This document shows positions 1 through 11,839 of a DNA stretch of 64,000 nucleotides, one piece after another; positions within the stretch are counted from its first letter, which is position 1, and each line of letters opens with the position of its first letter. The position numbers and the translations under genes are program-made. The DNA is taken from contig JTDE01000430.1 in assembly GCA_014338405.1 (NCBI GenBank), forward strand, positions 170,323 through 234,322, in the 5' to 3' direction. The DNA is from Paragonimus skrjabini miyazakii. Lineage: Eukaryota > Platyhelminthes > Trematoda > Plagiorchiida > Troglotrematidae. The notes beneath the pieces were generated by a model. The model saw nothing but the letters and a program-made list of their open reading frames with translations. It ran no database searches and was not told where the DNA came from.

Positions 1-3000
1 GAAAGGATCAGTCTGTGGGTTTGTATTTTATTGTAACCACTTGTGTTAAATATATCAGCTAATGAGTTGTGGCAAAACAGATAAGTAATTGGTTGAGTCA
101 GTAGTTCTGCTCCAAAACCTCTTTACAATAAATTTCATTACATCGCTGACATCATCATTATGATCATCACTGTATCGTTTTTTACCGTAAAAAACCCGAG
201 TTAAAGAATCTTTCCAAATGAGACATGCACAGATCCTCGTTAGTCCAACGAGTAAAAGGCGCAGTCTACAGCGTTTTTATCAGGATTATCCGCGAACTAT
301 TGCGCAGTACGATCGTTTTTATGGTTATATGTAAACAAATTATCCAATCATATTGAAACCTGAGTAAAATGAAAGTGAATCAAACGTTTTTTCTTCAAAC
401 AAAAAAGGCATTGACAATTTAGAACACAAGGACACTGAAGAAAACATTCAAGTAACATTGGTTGGTGTGTTAAGAACAATTCTTCAAACTCGGAGCACTG
501 AGTAACCCATGAGTGTCAAGAGGTGGTTCCAGTGAATTTTATTTAAGGTTTTCAATCTGTATCTCCAGGGTGAAAGCAGAAATCTTGTTAGATTCCTACC
601 AAAAGTGGTCTGTGCAAACGTCAGTTGTTTTTGTCAATAAAACACGAGGAAGAATAATGGCAATACTTTTAATTAAATGTATACAAGAAATTCGTTTTCC
701 AAAAAAGGTCATTCATTGTCCTAGGTTTGTTAGATAATTCAAAAAACATCTTCATCGGGTTCATTACAGTGTTAACTATATCGCTTAACCAAGAGTGAAA
801 AAGAGAATCGTAGAAGCTACGGTTTGTTATGTAAGCGGATCCAGAATGTCTCAAGTATATTCGTTGTTCTTTGCAACAGTTGATTTATTGGCCATGAGCC
901 TTAAATAAATAAGCCCAATCGATCTCTGGGCACTCAAGTAGGCGATAACGTTCCAAAGGAAGTTCAAGTCCAATTGGTCACTTTCTGCACAAAATATCGT
1001 ACACTACCGAAATTGTTCTTTGATTGTAAAGAACCTACTCGAGACGGTCCCTAGGTAGACGTCATTAACCCAATAAATGTCTCGTTGTTCATCACCAAAA
1101 GAATAACGATGGAAGCGGTCAAGTTTTTAACAGTCCACCGCTGTAATTTGTTCTTGTTTGTTACTGAACAGTTGCTCTATCGGCTACCGAAGCATTCACA
1201 GGTAAGAAAATCGGGATTAACGTTAATATATGTATGACTATTTGATGTAAATCTAACAAACTTCGTCGTCTACATCTTTCCTAAAAGGAAATCTTCACAA
1301 TGGATGAAGTGCCACGTGAAAGAGAGAAATTGAAGTTTTTGCTTATTCTTGAGAGAGGGTCGTCTTCTGGTAAAGACACCATGACAAGAAAAACACGACC
1401 GCCTAGACGTTCCAATACCAAAAAATTCAAAATGGTTTCTTTACAATCGAGTCACTAATTGATTAAAATTGTTTTAACGAAAGGAAACAAATTTTCTCTC
1501 GTATCATGCAATTGTCATGCGCAACTGGTAATATAGACAATTTGGCACCAAAGACAATTTCCAATTTTGTGCATTCAGAATGCTATCACGTCACTCGGAA
1601 CCAAGATTCTTGCGGTTTGCTGAAGCTGTCGCAATCAATCGACTAAATCCGACCCTATGTGTTCAGAAAGAGTTGCTCGTAAACTTGACCCTTCCCTGGA
1701 CTTAGTGATCTCTCTTAACCCACCGATTGACTATCCACCCTACCCCCTATCTGTTCAATATAAAAAAACAGTTTCATGTTATTATAAAGTTGGTACTGAT
1801 GAGTCAATACGAAATGCTCACATCTACCAGTTTTCGTTTTCTGATTGTTTTTTTTCAAATTTCAAATATGTTTGGTAAGTGGAAAGAGTTCACTTTCGGC
1901 GTAAACTGAAGGGGCATCTTATAAGATCCTCTCAAGTTGGTGTCACTCTGCATGTCTGCACTTTGTATACACAAGTGGCTGTTGATCGTAAACATATGAA
2001 AAAGTTGAAAATCCTCCCTAATTTATTTTACAAATGAACCTGATCTAAAAGGCCTGTTGTGGAGAATGAATTCATGGTAATGGGCTCGTTCCTGTCAAGT
2101 CTCTTATTCACCATTCGCATTTGACTTCTGCGTCTTTGACAAGAAAAAGGTATTACGATGCATAATTAGTAAGACACCAAAATGCTATTGGAATTTCAAA
2201 TCACATAAAACATTTAAACTTCACGTGATAACTATTTGAATCAAGTTGGTCACCGTATGAAATAGCATACAGCGGGAATGTACAGTATGAAAGAAACAGT
2301 GGTGGTAGCCAAGATAGTTAACGACTGCACAACCTACAGTGTTCTTCAATGTAATTATGGTATATCGTTTCAGCGGTTGGTAGTTTTCGTTTAAAATGGT
2401 TTGTTATTTTTATTTACAGTAAAACTTTCCAAAAGGTACGCCAGAATTGAAACATCACCATCAACAGCGGACGCTTAGATTCGGTCTCACAGTATGTCTG
2501 GTGCGTCGCCGTAATTTACGGCTACCATCCTGAACATTCTCACAATGATCATTAGTTGATGTGGCGCACAAATACATTCTCAGTTACTTATCTAAATAAT
2601 TCTGTTATTGTACACGACCCATCTTAGCATTAATTTCAGAAATACGAACGATAGTTATAAGGTCAGTGGACTTCTCCCACCCTGAAAATACATTTGTTGA
2701 ATCGATAGGTGCAGTCAAGATGGTGCAGTCAGGAGATTGTAGGTGACTATCATGCAGACCAACTTGTGCAGTGATGTGTGCTATCTAGAGCTTAAACTGA
2801 CTGTCGTGTCGTGATGTAAACTAAACCATGAAACGATGTCTCACAATCAAATAAAAAGTGAAAATTTGTTCGTCTAAGTTGAGGATTAGTAAGAGGGATA
2901 GTATAATCATTTAAACTAGATAATTGGACAAAGATCTATTACGGAACAGATGTAAATCACGACGCCAAGCGAATTTTGGTTTCTTACATGGATCTACTGT

Positions 3001-5336
3001 TTACAGGAGCCTAACTCATTGACTGAATAAGCGTCAGATGCGACACTAGTTTTAAGTCGAACTTTTACAGACAATGAGTTGTACTCTGTTTACATATTAA
3101 CAGTTTTACAATGCTCCTGGCGAGGGATCTGACTGACATTACTAGATGGGGTTTTACAGCACTGCAACCAATTTTTTGCTGTACATGTACATCACTCGTT
3201 AATTTTCTCATGGGATTGCCTTTAAACAGTGACTCAACGCAAACGGTTTCACAAATCACGCTCGTCCACCAGTCAGTAAAAATGTTTTTGGTAAGGATGT
3301 AATGGTAATAGTTATTTAACTGTATAACCAGTAAAGGTTGAATTGACTGTAACTGGTCACTAAATTGCTTGATTTAAAAACGTCCGTGAATTAATATATC
3401 GCCGACTGCCGAAAATGCATTAAATGTCTTATCTAACTTACCGACTTGATTTAATTTCGCTGTTTCGTATCAGTTTGTGGACGGAATATCATATCTAGTT
3501 TTTACCTCCAAATAACAAGATAATTCCTCATTCAATAATTTTATCAACTTCTGTTACTCAATATTCTTTATAATCCACGCTAAATTTTTAAAGTTTGCCA
3601 AACCAACTTCAAAAATTCAGTTTGTTCTATAATGGCTCGTTAGCCGTGTTAACAGTAATCACAAGGATGCCGTGTATTCAAAGTGGCTGCAAGACATTAC
3701 GTAGAATTTAATACTACATATCATATATATTGTAAGCCAAATGGTCGCATGTGCACCAAGTTCATTCTAAGATCGTAAATTATCAACCTGTCCATTACTG
3801 ATCACAGATAAACAGAATATGAATACACACATCTAATGTGAATGCCAATTTTAAAAAACCAACGTTAACACCAATAGTAACTTGAACAGTGTTTTTACAC
3901 CTGATCAGTCCTGCTCATTAAACTGTCACCTAAGGTTGACTTTGTTAAGTGTTTATGTGCAACAATGATGTGCATAACTGTCAATAGGTTTTAGGGTGAA
4001 ATTTAACAGTAAACAAAAACTAAAAAGGTCAGTGAGCAAAACCAAGTGACGTGACATCTTCCGGAGTAAACTTCTGGATGGCTTGTTTGTCTAGGAAAAT
4101 TGATTAACTGAGAAGCAGTTCACAGAACGGAAGTCAATAATTACTCGGTTCGGCAGGTAGGTGAGAGCAGTCTTCAGAGTATGAGAATTGGATCCCTCTC
4201 ACAAAGCGTTTGTTCTTAAAAGATTATAATCGGTGGGAAGTAAAGAGATGCAAATGACAGGATGTCTTCTATCATATTAGTGGCAGCGTCTGACATTCTG
4301 GGTTCGTAATGCAAGGAGTGGTAGCGTGGTCTAGAAGCTCGAAAAACTGGAGGATAAGCTTGCAGTCGTTACGAAGACAAGCAGGATGTCTAAGAGAGTT
4401 TTGATTTTACGTCAAGTTTCAAATCTAATTTCGCCCGCCTCACCTGCGAAGTTGTTCAGACTTGTCGGAATGTGTGTTCAACCAATTTGGACTATATCCC
4501 TTTATATGAGTAGGCAGATTCACAGAAGACAGTCTACCTTCAGGTAAGTACATCGCAGATCATCGGGTGCAAAATACCGTTTATCAGTAGATATTACACC
4601 TCCAGCTAACCGAATATTATGATGCTAACAATCTGTCTGTTTTCTGAAACTTTCACGTTCTGACAAGTGTCTGGCAACAAGGACAAAGAAAGACATACAG
4701 CTGCCACATTAAGACATCATAATATCAAAACATTGGACATAATTAGGTAAAATAGCGTATTTGTTACACTGATTACGTACATTCATTTCAACTTGTCAGA
4801 TCCCAATGACTGTGCACACATCTGGTTATATGGAGATTAGACCACATCAAAAGAAAAACCTAAACCTTTTTACTCTTTCGAAGAATCATGTTTCAGACTT
4901 GTTGAAAACACAGCTAAGAACGTCTGGCTATTGTACAGGCGTTGACGATTGCCATTCAGCTTCATTCACAATGGTGCGTTAATCCGTACTGAATACAGAA
5001 ACAAACTTCACGAAACATATATTCCAGTTTGCAAAGGAGTTGGCTACTGGGGGTTACAAACCCTGTAAGCTTAGAATGTTTCACTCAGGTTCCGTAATTA
5101 CTGGCATAGGCTTTAATTATCTGTCCACTTATTCTTGCCTGATAACTACACACTCGCCGGTGAACAAAATATACGAGATACTACTTCACACCATTTACGT
5201 CTTCAACCTTTCCCATCCAAATTTCATTCACATTCATTAAATTAGATAAAATGAATGACGTATAAATTCGTAATCTGTAGTTTAGTGAATAATATCTAAC
5301 ATGATCGGTAACCTTCGTTTCTACTATTGAACTCAC
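1..5336. other. Gene-free stretch
   Basis: I see no convincing coding exon, RNA gene or recognisable repeat here. Open frames are short, on both strands, and none combines a plausible start, splice sites and coding-like composition. A short near-duplication (gtgcagtcaagatg followed by gtgcagtcaggag) occurs near 2710-2740. The region is probably intergenic or intronic DNA with decayed repeats. Confidence 0.5.
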
Positions 5337-5560
5337 ATATAGCTATGTAGCTCTGTTTTGTCCAGTTCATCCTCATAAATGTGTTCACTAATGAGTTGAG
5401 TAACTTCTGCTACGGAACCCGATTGCAGTTCAGGATGTCTAGTCCTCTGAAGGCGATTGTATTTAGGGATTTGCTTCTGTTCATTCGCATATGTGATAAT
5501 ATCCAAATAGAGCAGAATGAAGATACAAGTAAAACAATTCAACTGTCTCCAATTCGGCAT
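5337..5560 (-). CDS. Putative first exon of a small secreted protein
   Basis: The ATG at 5560 opens a 75-codon frame that begins like a secretory signal peptide. A short polar start (MPNWRQLN) is followed by a hydrophobic core (CFTCIFILLYLDIIT) and a small-residue site YA before NEQKQ, so cleavage near residue 25 is plausible. The rest is polar and charged, with an acidic stretch (YEDELDK) and no Cys. The frame reaches TGA at 5333-5335, but a good splice donor (GTGAGT) begins at 5336 right after codon 74 plus 2 nt. This may therefore be exon 1 of a longer phase-2 spliced gene running towards lower coordinates. I do not recognise the family. No neuropeptide amidation motif (GKR) is visible. 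That it is secreted is inference from sequence; no downstream exon was identified. Confidence 0.35.
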
Positions 5561-8305
5561 TCTTCAGTAGGATATTCTATATCGTTCTGAGCACAACTCT
5601 GCACACGATTTTCATCGGTTTATACGGAAATGATTTCCAGTACTACTGTTCCAACACAAACTCAGTGCACCATAGAACCTTTATTTCACAAACATCATTT
5701 TCAGTCTGAGTCGACGAAGTGATGTGCACACGAATTCACCGGTCTGATATCCACTAGCCAATCCTCAATCAGTGCTCACGTGTTCCAATACGTCAATCTC
5801 AGGTGAGTAGACAGATTGAGATTGCAATTGGTTATAGGCTATCATCCCGTGAATTCTTGTTCTGATTTGGTTTGTGTGCATATGTGCAAAAGTTGAGTCT
5901 ATCTGCACACTACTTGTGTGTACACACATATTTATATATCTACGCAAGTGTTTTAGACACATATTTAATAACAGTTAGAGGAAATATCCTTGTATCTGTT
6001 TCGATTGTTAAATATAACAACAATCTTTGGTGTTTATGGGGTCTTCAATACAAGTGCACACTCGACCATTTTGTGAAAATCTGAATTCTAAGCTTCCTAT
6101 GATTAACAACTAACAGATTGAAGAATGGTCCATTCACAAATTATTGATGGGTAATTGGTATTAACTGATGAAACAACTAAGTCTTAATAACTAGTTTTGC
6201 AGTTATTTGCTATAACGTTATTAGTACTCACAACTGACCGCATTTTTCATATTCATGTCGACTTCTTGACGGGTTCTTTCCAGGAAAGGCTGTTGACTAA
6301 ATTCTCGTTCTTGTTAGAATTCGCAAGTAGGGCATACTCTTGACACGATATGAGGTTGTACCCCAATCCAAGTTTACATGAAGCAGCGCTGTTGACTGTA
6401 GCACAACTGATCTCATATAAAGTACGCCTAAATTGTTACATGTAATCACACTTGCACCCACCTATGAGTACTGTTCAGGTTACTGGATCATACTGTATTT
6501 GTCTTCTCTAACTCCTGTCAATGACTTTACGTCTAGGTATGATAATTCGATAATACCTAGTATGAGGTCAATAGTGCAGTCGTCAACGAGCTTGTTTTAT
6601 GTCAGACTAGATCTGGTTTTAAATCTGTATCGACTCATTGACAAACACTACTTTTGAGTTTTAACAAGTAGAAAAACGGAGCTCTCAGTTTCAAAGGGAC
6701 TTGCTAAAAAGCGTGGTTGACCGAGAATTTTCTTTACTTCTGACAAGTAAATAATTTATCAGTTAATAAATAGCAAACAATTCGACTGTCCTCATTTTAA
6801 GGAAATGGCCCACGATATTATGAACTAGTGATCTTGTTCACAGAAGTTTACCTTGTTTCATTTTGACGTACCTCCTAAATCAGTTTACTTCCACTTGCAA
6901 TGAATATGTTGATTGACAGACAGTCTACGAGTATGCTGTGTTTTGTTGCGTTTAAGACTTGTTTTTGGTGAGTCATTTATTGATACATAATATCTACCAA
7001 CTCACCAGTGTAATGTTTGGTCATAGTCTGTGGTTTGAATACAAAGGCAGAAGTTCCGTCTCCGCACGGTAATGCGTCTCTCAAGTGAAAAGGATTACAG
7101 CCAAGCTGTATGTGGTGACTAACGGAAATACACCAGTGAGCTAAAACCTAGGCCAGTATACATGAACTTAGATGATGCACTGTGAACCACTGGTCGGCTA
7201 AATAGTTTCGCTTGCCAAGTGCAGTAGAAAGCAAACGTCTCTTGCCATAGGTGCACAAGCTTCGTTGCTTTGTTAGAGTGGCTGGAGCAAAACTGTGATT
7301 ACAATAAACGTGCTTGAAGTATGAGCCCCCATTCGTTCTGACCAGGGTTATTAGCTGCTGGTGTGTTATTTTTGGTAGAAAACCGTAACCCTTATAGTGA
7401 TTTACTCGGCAGGATGTTGTGACTACGTATTCCCTACTACCGAGCTGAAATTCTACAGAAGTACAGCCAGGACATCTGCTGCGTCAGCGCTGTTATAAAT
7501 AATTTTGATCGTTCTATAGGCGTGGATTATGTCATAAAGTAACCTTTTTCTTAAAACCGTAGTTTTAGAAGAGTTGGAAATTTCACAATATAACTCATTT
7601 AATAGTAGTCCTTTGTTGGAAAAGATTCTGTTTGTTTGGGTGACAAAATTTGTGGACAGACGCAGCTGGCCAATGGTAAAAAATAAACCCGTAATCTTCA
7701 TTTAACAAGAGAGCAACATAACTCCTCTACGGCTTGACTGAGTAAAAAGTAACACTGAAATGTATGTTCCAATATACATGTGCTTACATTTGGGAATGCT
7801 TAAAATGTGAAAGGTTTGAATGCTTCACAGATGGAAAAACCGGTCACGGAAGACGTTTGTCACCAGAATGCACATAATATGTCCGCCTGGCAAAAAACGT
7901 TAGTTGAAGAGATTGACTAGTTGCGGCTGAACTCGGTTTCGCACCACTTGCCTTTAAAACTAAATGGGTTAATTAATTTACTTACTCGATGAACTATTGC
8001 GGCATGGTCTGCACACCACGTTTCTTACAGGACCTAACGTAACCCACCTTGAAACAGGAACTCCATCGGTTCTAACGTAATATTAGCAAAAACAGCGCAT
8101 TCCTTTTCTTTTTTAAGTGTACTAACACACATGATTCCTGTTTTTGACTCCAGTTCTGAGGTAATCGTTCCGACTGTTTGTCGTACGTTTACAATTTTCA
8201 CTTCCTGTTACCTTGACATTTCCTGCCTTCTCAGTCTTAACAACGGGACAGTTACCTTCCCGTTTTCTATGTAGTCAATCTGTGGGTAAAAAGACTTCCA
8301 AGTTA
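5561..8305. other. Gene-free stretch before the ribozyme repeats
   Basis: No supported gene. An 82-codon minus-strand frame starting with ATG at 7701 exists, but it has no recognisable domain and no clear splice context. A short alternating TA/CA tract occurs near 5910-5945. Confidence 0.45.
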
Positions 8306-8375
8306 AACATCACCCACAACTGATCGCAACTGTCGCATTCCCATAGACATTCTATTCGACCCCTTTCGAAAAGAA

Positions 8376-8420
8376 ACACCAGGCTCGAGCTTCGCTCTCA
8401 TTAGAGCTCGTCAGTAGTGC
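8376..8420 (-). ncRNA. Hammerhead ribozyme motif, copy 1 (variant cleavage triplet)
   Basis: Reading the minus strand: stem I strand GCACUA, core CUGACGA, stem II GCUCU-AAUG-AGAGC (five perfect pairs), core GAA, a minimal stem III made from the palindrome GCUCGAGC, the cleavage-site C, then UGGUGU closing stem I. All six stem I positions can pair, using two G-U wobbles. The usual A15.1-U16.1 pair is replaced by G-C, giving an NCH-type triplet. The layout is a type I hammerhead with a very short stem III. Activity is inferred, not shown. Confidence 0.7.
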
Positions 8421-8437
8421 ATATCATGGCCACTGCC

Positions 8438-8493
8438 GGAACTTGAACCACGGACACGCTGTTCATGAGGCAACCGTGTTTACCACTGCGCCA
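8438..8493 (-). promoter_or_regulatory. tRNA-like internal Pol III promoter (A and B boxes)
   Basis: The A box TGGCGCAGTGG (8483-8493, minus strand) fits the consensus TRGCNNARYGG. The B box GGTTCAAGTTCC (8438-8449) is close to GGTTCGANTCC. Their spacing of about 34 nt is tRNA-like, and the segment between can be read as an anticodon arm with loop CTCATGA, which suggests a Met-type tRNA ancestor. The B box ends 17 nt before the hammerhead motif starts. Confidence 0.6.
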
Positions 8494-8693
8494 TTGACTT
8501 CACGTTGGGCACGACTGAATAATCATATGTGAACACTCAACCACTTTCGCTTGTGAGTAATGATCAGGTTACCCGATCGTCTCCAAATGGAGACACAGTT
8601 ACTGTCTGTTAACTCCAATCAATAACTCCGCCATTAGGACTTCCTAGACAGGTCGAGATCTCCGATCTCATTAAACCTGTTAGGCGATATTCT

Positions 8694-8906
8694 AGATTAC
8701 TGATGAGTAGTCGAGGATTTGGTTAATTTCAAGTTGAACATCACCCACAATTGATCGCAGCTGTCGCCTCCCCATAGACTTTCCAGTCGGCCCCTTTCAA
8801 ACAGCAGAAGCACTAGACTCGAGCTTCGCTCTCATTAGACCTCGTCAGTAGTGCATATCATCGTCACAGCCGGGACTTGAACCACGGATACGCTGGTAAT
8901 GAGGCT
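8694..8906 (-). repeat. Hammerhead SINE-like element, copy 2 (5'-truncated)
   Basis: Same family and strand as the copy just to its left. It keeps the tail, the hammerhead motif and the B box (GGTTCAAGTCC, 8873-8883), but homology stops in the anticodon-loop region near 8905, so the A box and upstream segment are missing. Only about 45 bp separate it from the left copy, making a tandem pair. The tail end reads ctactcatcagtaatc-like sequence (8694-8715), also seen at 22394 and 51050. Confidence 0.75.
8810..8854 (-). ncRNA. Hammerhead ribozyme motif, copy 2 (best-preserved cleavage site)
   Basis: On the minus strand, stem I GCACUA pairs perfectly with UAGUGC at the other end of the 45-nt unit. 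The core CUGACGA is intact, stem II is GGUCU-AAUG-AGAGC with one G-G mismatch, the second core is GAA followed by G15.1, and the cleavage triplet is GUC. G15.1 would pair with U16.1 as a wobble. Stem III is the short CUCGAG-type palindrome. This copy best matches a canonical NUH site. Confidence 0.75.
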
Positions 8907-11169
8907 TCCATTATAATCCAGCAAATATTTCAAGTGGAATCTTGTAAGTAGCTGACCTCAACGATGACCAGTAGAGTGTTCTATAACCACTTTGTTTTAG
9001 CTGTATAACCTGAAAACCGAGCAATTGAACCAAAACGGTGGCCTGTGGATTGAGGTCTGAATGATGGTTTAGACACGTGTCTGCTGGTTAACCGGTGCGC
9101 GCCCACGGGAACTACGGCAAAGTACGTACAGTATCTTCCTTGGTTACCCCCCTTCAACTTATCATGGGCTGAAATTAGTCACAACTGACTACTCTTCTGA
9201 CAATTGGCAACTGCACACGAGTTCGATATTCCGAAGTACGAGTCGTCACCGATATTTAGTTAGGTCATGCTAGGTGTCCAGCAAGTTTATTAGAAGTTAT
9301 TGGGATTGACAGACTACAGTAGCAAAAGCAGCGTAGTTTTGTTTTCATTTCTAAAAATTGCGCTACATTCCTATTCCCATTAAGTGTTAATTATATCGGT
9401 CGATAAGAAAAAGCGTTAAATAACTCACGCAACTGTCAATTAGAACCAATAAAACCCAGAATATCGTTAGCTGAAATCTGCCCAATTTAATCAACCATTC
9501 TTTTGAGGTACCGAGCCAGAACTCATAACATTTCGAATGATCCGGCTGAGCCATATAATCTCAGTGCCTTATCTCGTTCCCAGGGAAGTTTTAGCGAGGT
9601 TTAACTTTACGCTAATTTTTCACATCATGCAACCGGAATCCTTGGGGTCGATTTCAAATAAGTTAGACATACGCCCTGACTTTTATTAAGGCCTCAGCAT
9701 TTGCAGATTGAGCTTCGATTAGCTGTCGCAAAAAGTAATACGCTATCGACCAGAGTGTAGTCTGTTGTATGAAACGTTTCAGAGGCTTCTGAATCCATAG
9801 CGGTTTCGATTAGCACTCGAAAACTATATTGTAAGCACTGACTTGTTCACGCAACCTTATACTACGGTAATCAAATTTCGGTGACAATAGGAAGTGCAAA
9901 TTATGACAGACACCAAGAATTAACAAGTCGTCACAACGGTGACAAATGGTGAAAAAGGGTACACGCCGTGAAAAACACAGCTTCGATAGAAAAAAACACC
10001 CAGAGTTTGATTATGTTAATACGACGACATATTAATGGTCCGTATGTACAGTGAGTGCTACACACATCACATATTTAATTCCCGGGATGAGAATCGGTAA
10101 GTTAGGTAACATTGTAAGTAAAATTACTAACAAAATTCACGTACACCCCACTCTGCATCGTATAGTGAGCAGCTTAGATTGCAGAACGATCAGCACTACT
10201 ACTAACTTACGAGTGAAACTGAATGATTGTAGATTCAGGGTGCATGGTGACCACAATTCACAAAGGTTACAGGACCAACTAAAGAATTTCTCACCTGTAT
10301 AGGCGAATATATTTTCATCATGGCAAATCGAATACAAGATGTTAGCCGAGGTCTGTATTATCGTTTGCAGATTTCAGGAATAAAGTGACACAAAATGTAG
10401 AGCGTTAATGATCATCTGCCTGTATGCGTTCAAAACTAGTGAACTGTTTGTCACGTTTGTAACTGTGACCGAGACTAGTGGTTCAAACCAACTTGCATAT
10501 TTATGTGACAGTAATGAGGAACTGCTTTTCTTCTTCACTGATAAAAATATCATGAATGATGGCAGTGTATATACCGAATTAACTTTGATTAAACCTCACT
10601 GAAATGCGAATCAAGCTGTTTTATTCCAACAGAATGTTCAGTCAACCCTTTGAAAACTAGACCCTAAACGCTAATTTATCTCTGGTTATAGTTGATCAAA
10701 GGCGCATACCGTTGTCATTGTTGGATCTGTAACTCTGGTCCACGTTCATCACAGACAACCGTGTCGACTGCTGCGTCAGTGATCCCATATCATGTACGGT
10801 CGATTTATCACAAGTGAGCTGTCAGCAGCGTTAACAGAACTGGATACATATAACCATAGTTCACACAAGAATGTTGCGTATTTCGTTAATGCTTCCAACA
10901 AAACAGAACACAGCGGCACAAGGCAGTAGCACTCTCAAAGTGAGAAACATCAATCCCGAGTTACGACTTTGAATAACGAGGCCGGAAGACCAATTTTGCA
11001 AGTAGGTGCTATTTTTTTGTGCATTCTTATGAGCTGCTACATATAACACGCACCAAACTCAAAATAGTCAAACGCATGAAGCTCTTGTGTCAACTCCACA
11101 TATACGCCAGTCTGTCACTGGTTAAAAACAGGGCAGGTGAAAATTCAGGGACAAAAACTTTTGCATGTC
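8907..11169. other. Gene-free stretch
   Basis: No supported gene. Overlapping plus and minus frames at 10051-10337 are short, mirror each other and lack splice or domain support. Confidence 0.45.
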
Positions 11170-11577
11170 ACAGGCAGCACTTCGAGTAATTTGTGGGTGA
11201 CGGGTTTGTGATGACGCATTAAATTTCGGAGTGTTCGTCCGATCGATAGCACGGCCAGTCTTCAGCAGGTGTTTGGTGATGGACGACACCACTTTGCGCT
11301 GTCTGGCTGCACTGTACGTTCACTGGAGAACGACGCGTCAGCTGCCGCGTTAGAAACATGCAGCCGCCACATTGGTGGTGCAAGTTTCCGAATATACATC
11401 TAGGACACACTACGTGGCTAGACCCAACGTGATCACACCAAGCAGCGTAAACCGGCCTCGTGGATCTTCAAACGCCTGCTGGAGACTGGGCAAATGTTCG
11501 ATCCGACAAACGCTTTCCACCAACTGATGTGTCACTACAAGTCTGTCATTCTCAGGTCATTCGAGATGCTGCTTGCA
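11170..11577. repeat. Diverged inverted repeat, arms about 105 bp
   Basis: The left arm (about 11170-11276) read on the minus strand aligns with the right arm (about 11468-11577) on the plus strand. Shared blocks include CCTGCTG-AGACTGG, CGATC-GAC-AAC and TCGA-TGCTGC. Identity is roughly 75-80% by eye over about 105 bp, with a spacer of about 190 bp. It may be two oppositely inserted copies of one repeat or the termini of a foldback element. The stretch looks GC-richer than its surroundings. Confidence 0.55.
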
Positions 11578-11839
11578 TGCGCATCAGGCCAGTACTCTCT
11601 GCAAAGGATGATTTTGAATCTTCGTCCACCCTGGTGATGACCAGCGACAGACTTTCACCGATTTCTGCCACCAATTCACACGATCGAGGCTAGACACCCA
11701 AGGTGCCCGGATCTACCCAGTTTGTCCTATTCGATAGTAAGCGAGCGTCTGTTGACTGGAAAGAGAGTCATTGTAGATATGGTGTGGCACCGCTCCTGGA
11801 GATTACGGTAAATGTCAAAAGACATTAAAATTTCGAGCT

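Larger units (their letters stand above)
8306..8650 (-). repeat. tRNA-derived SINE-like element with hammerhead motif, copy 1
   Basis: On the minus strand this copy runs from an upstream segment (8521-8650), through a tRNA-like module with Pol III boxes (about 8430-8500) and a 45-nt hammerhead motif (8376-8420), to a conserved tail (8306-8375, containing GCGATCA near the end). The same order and sequence recur at 37412-37765, so both ends are supported by at least two copies. Other copies are partial. No target-site duplication was identified. Confidence 0.75.
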
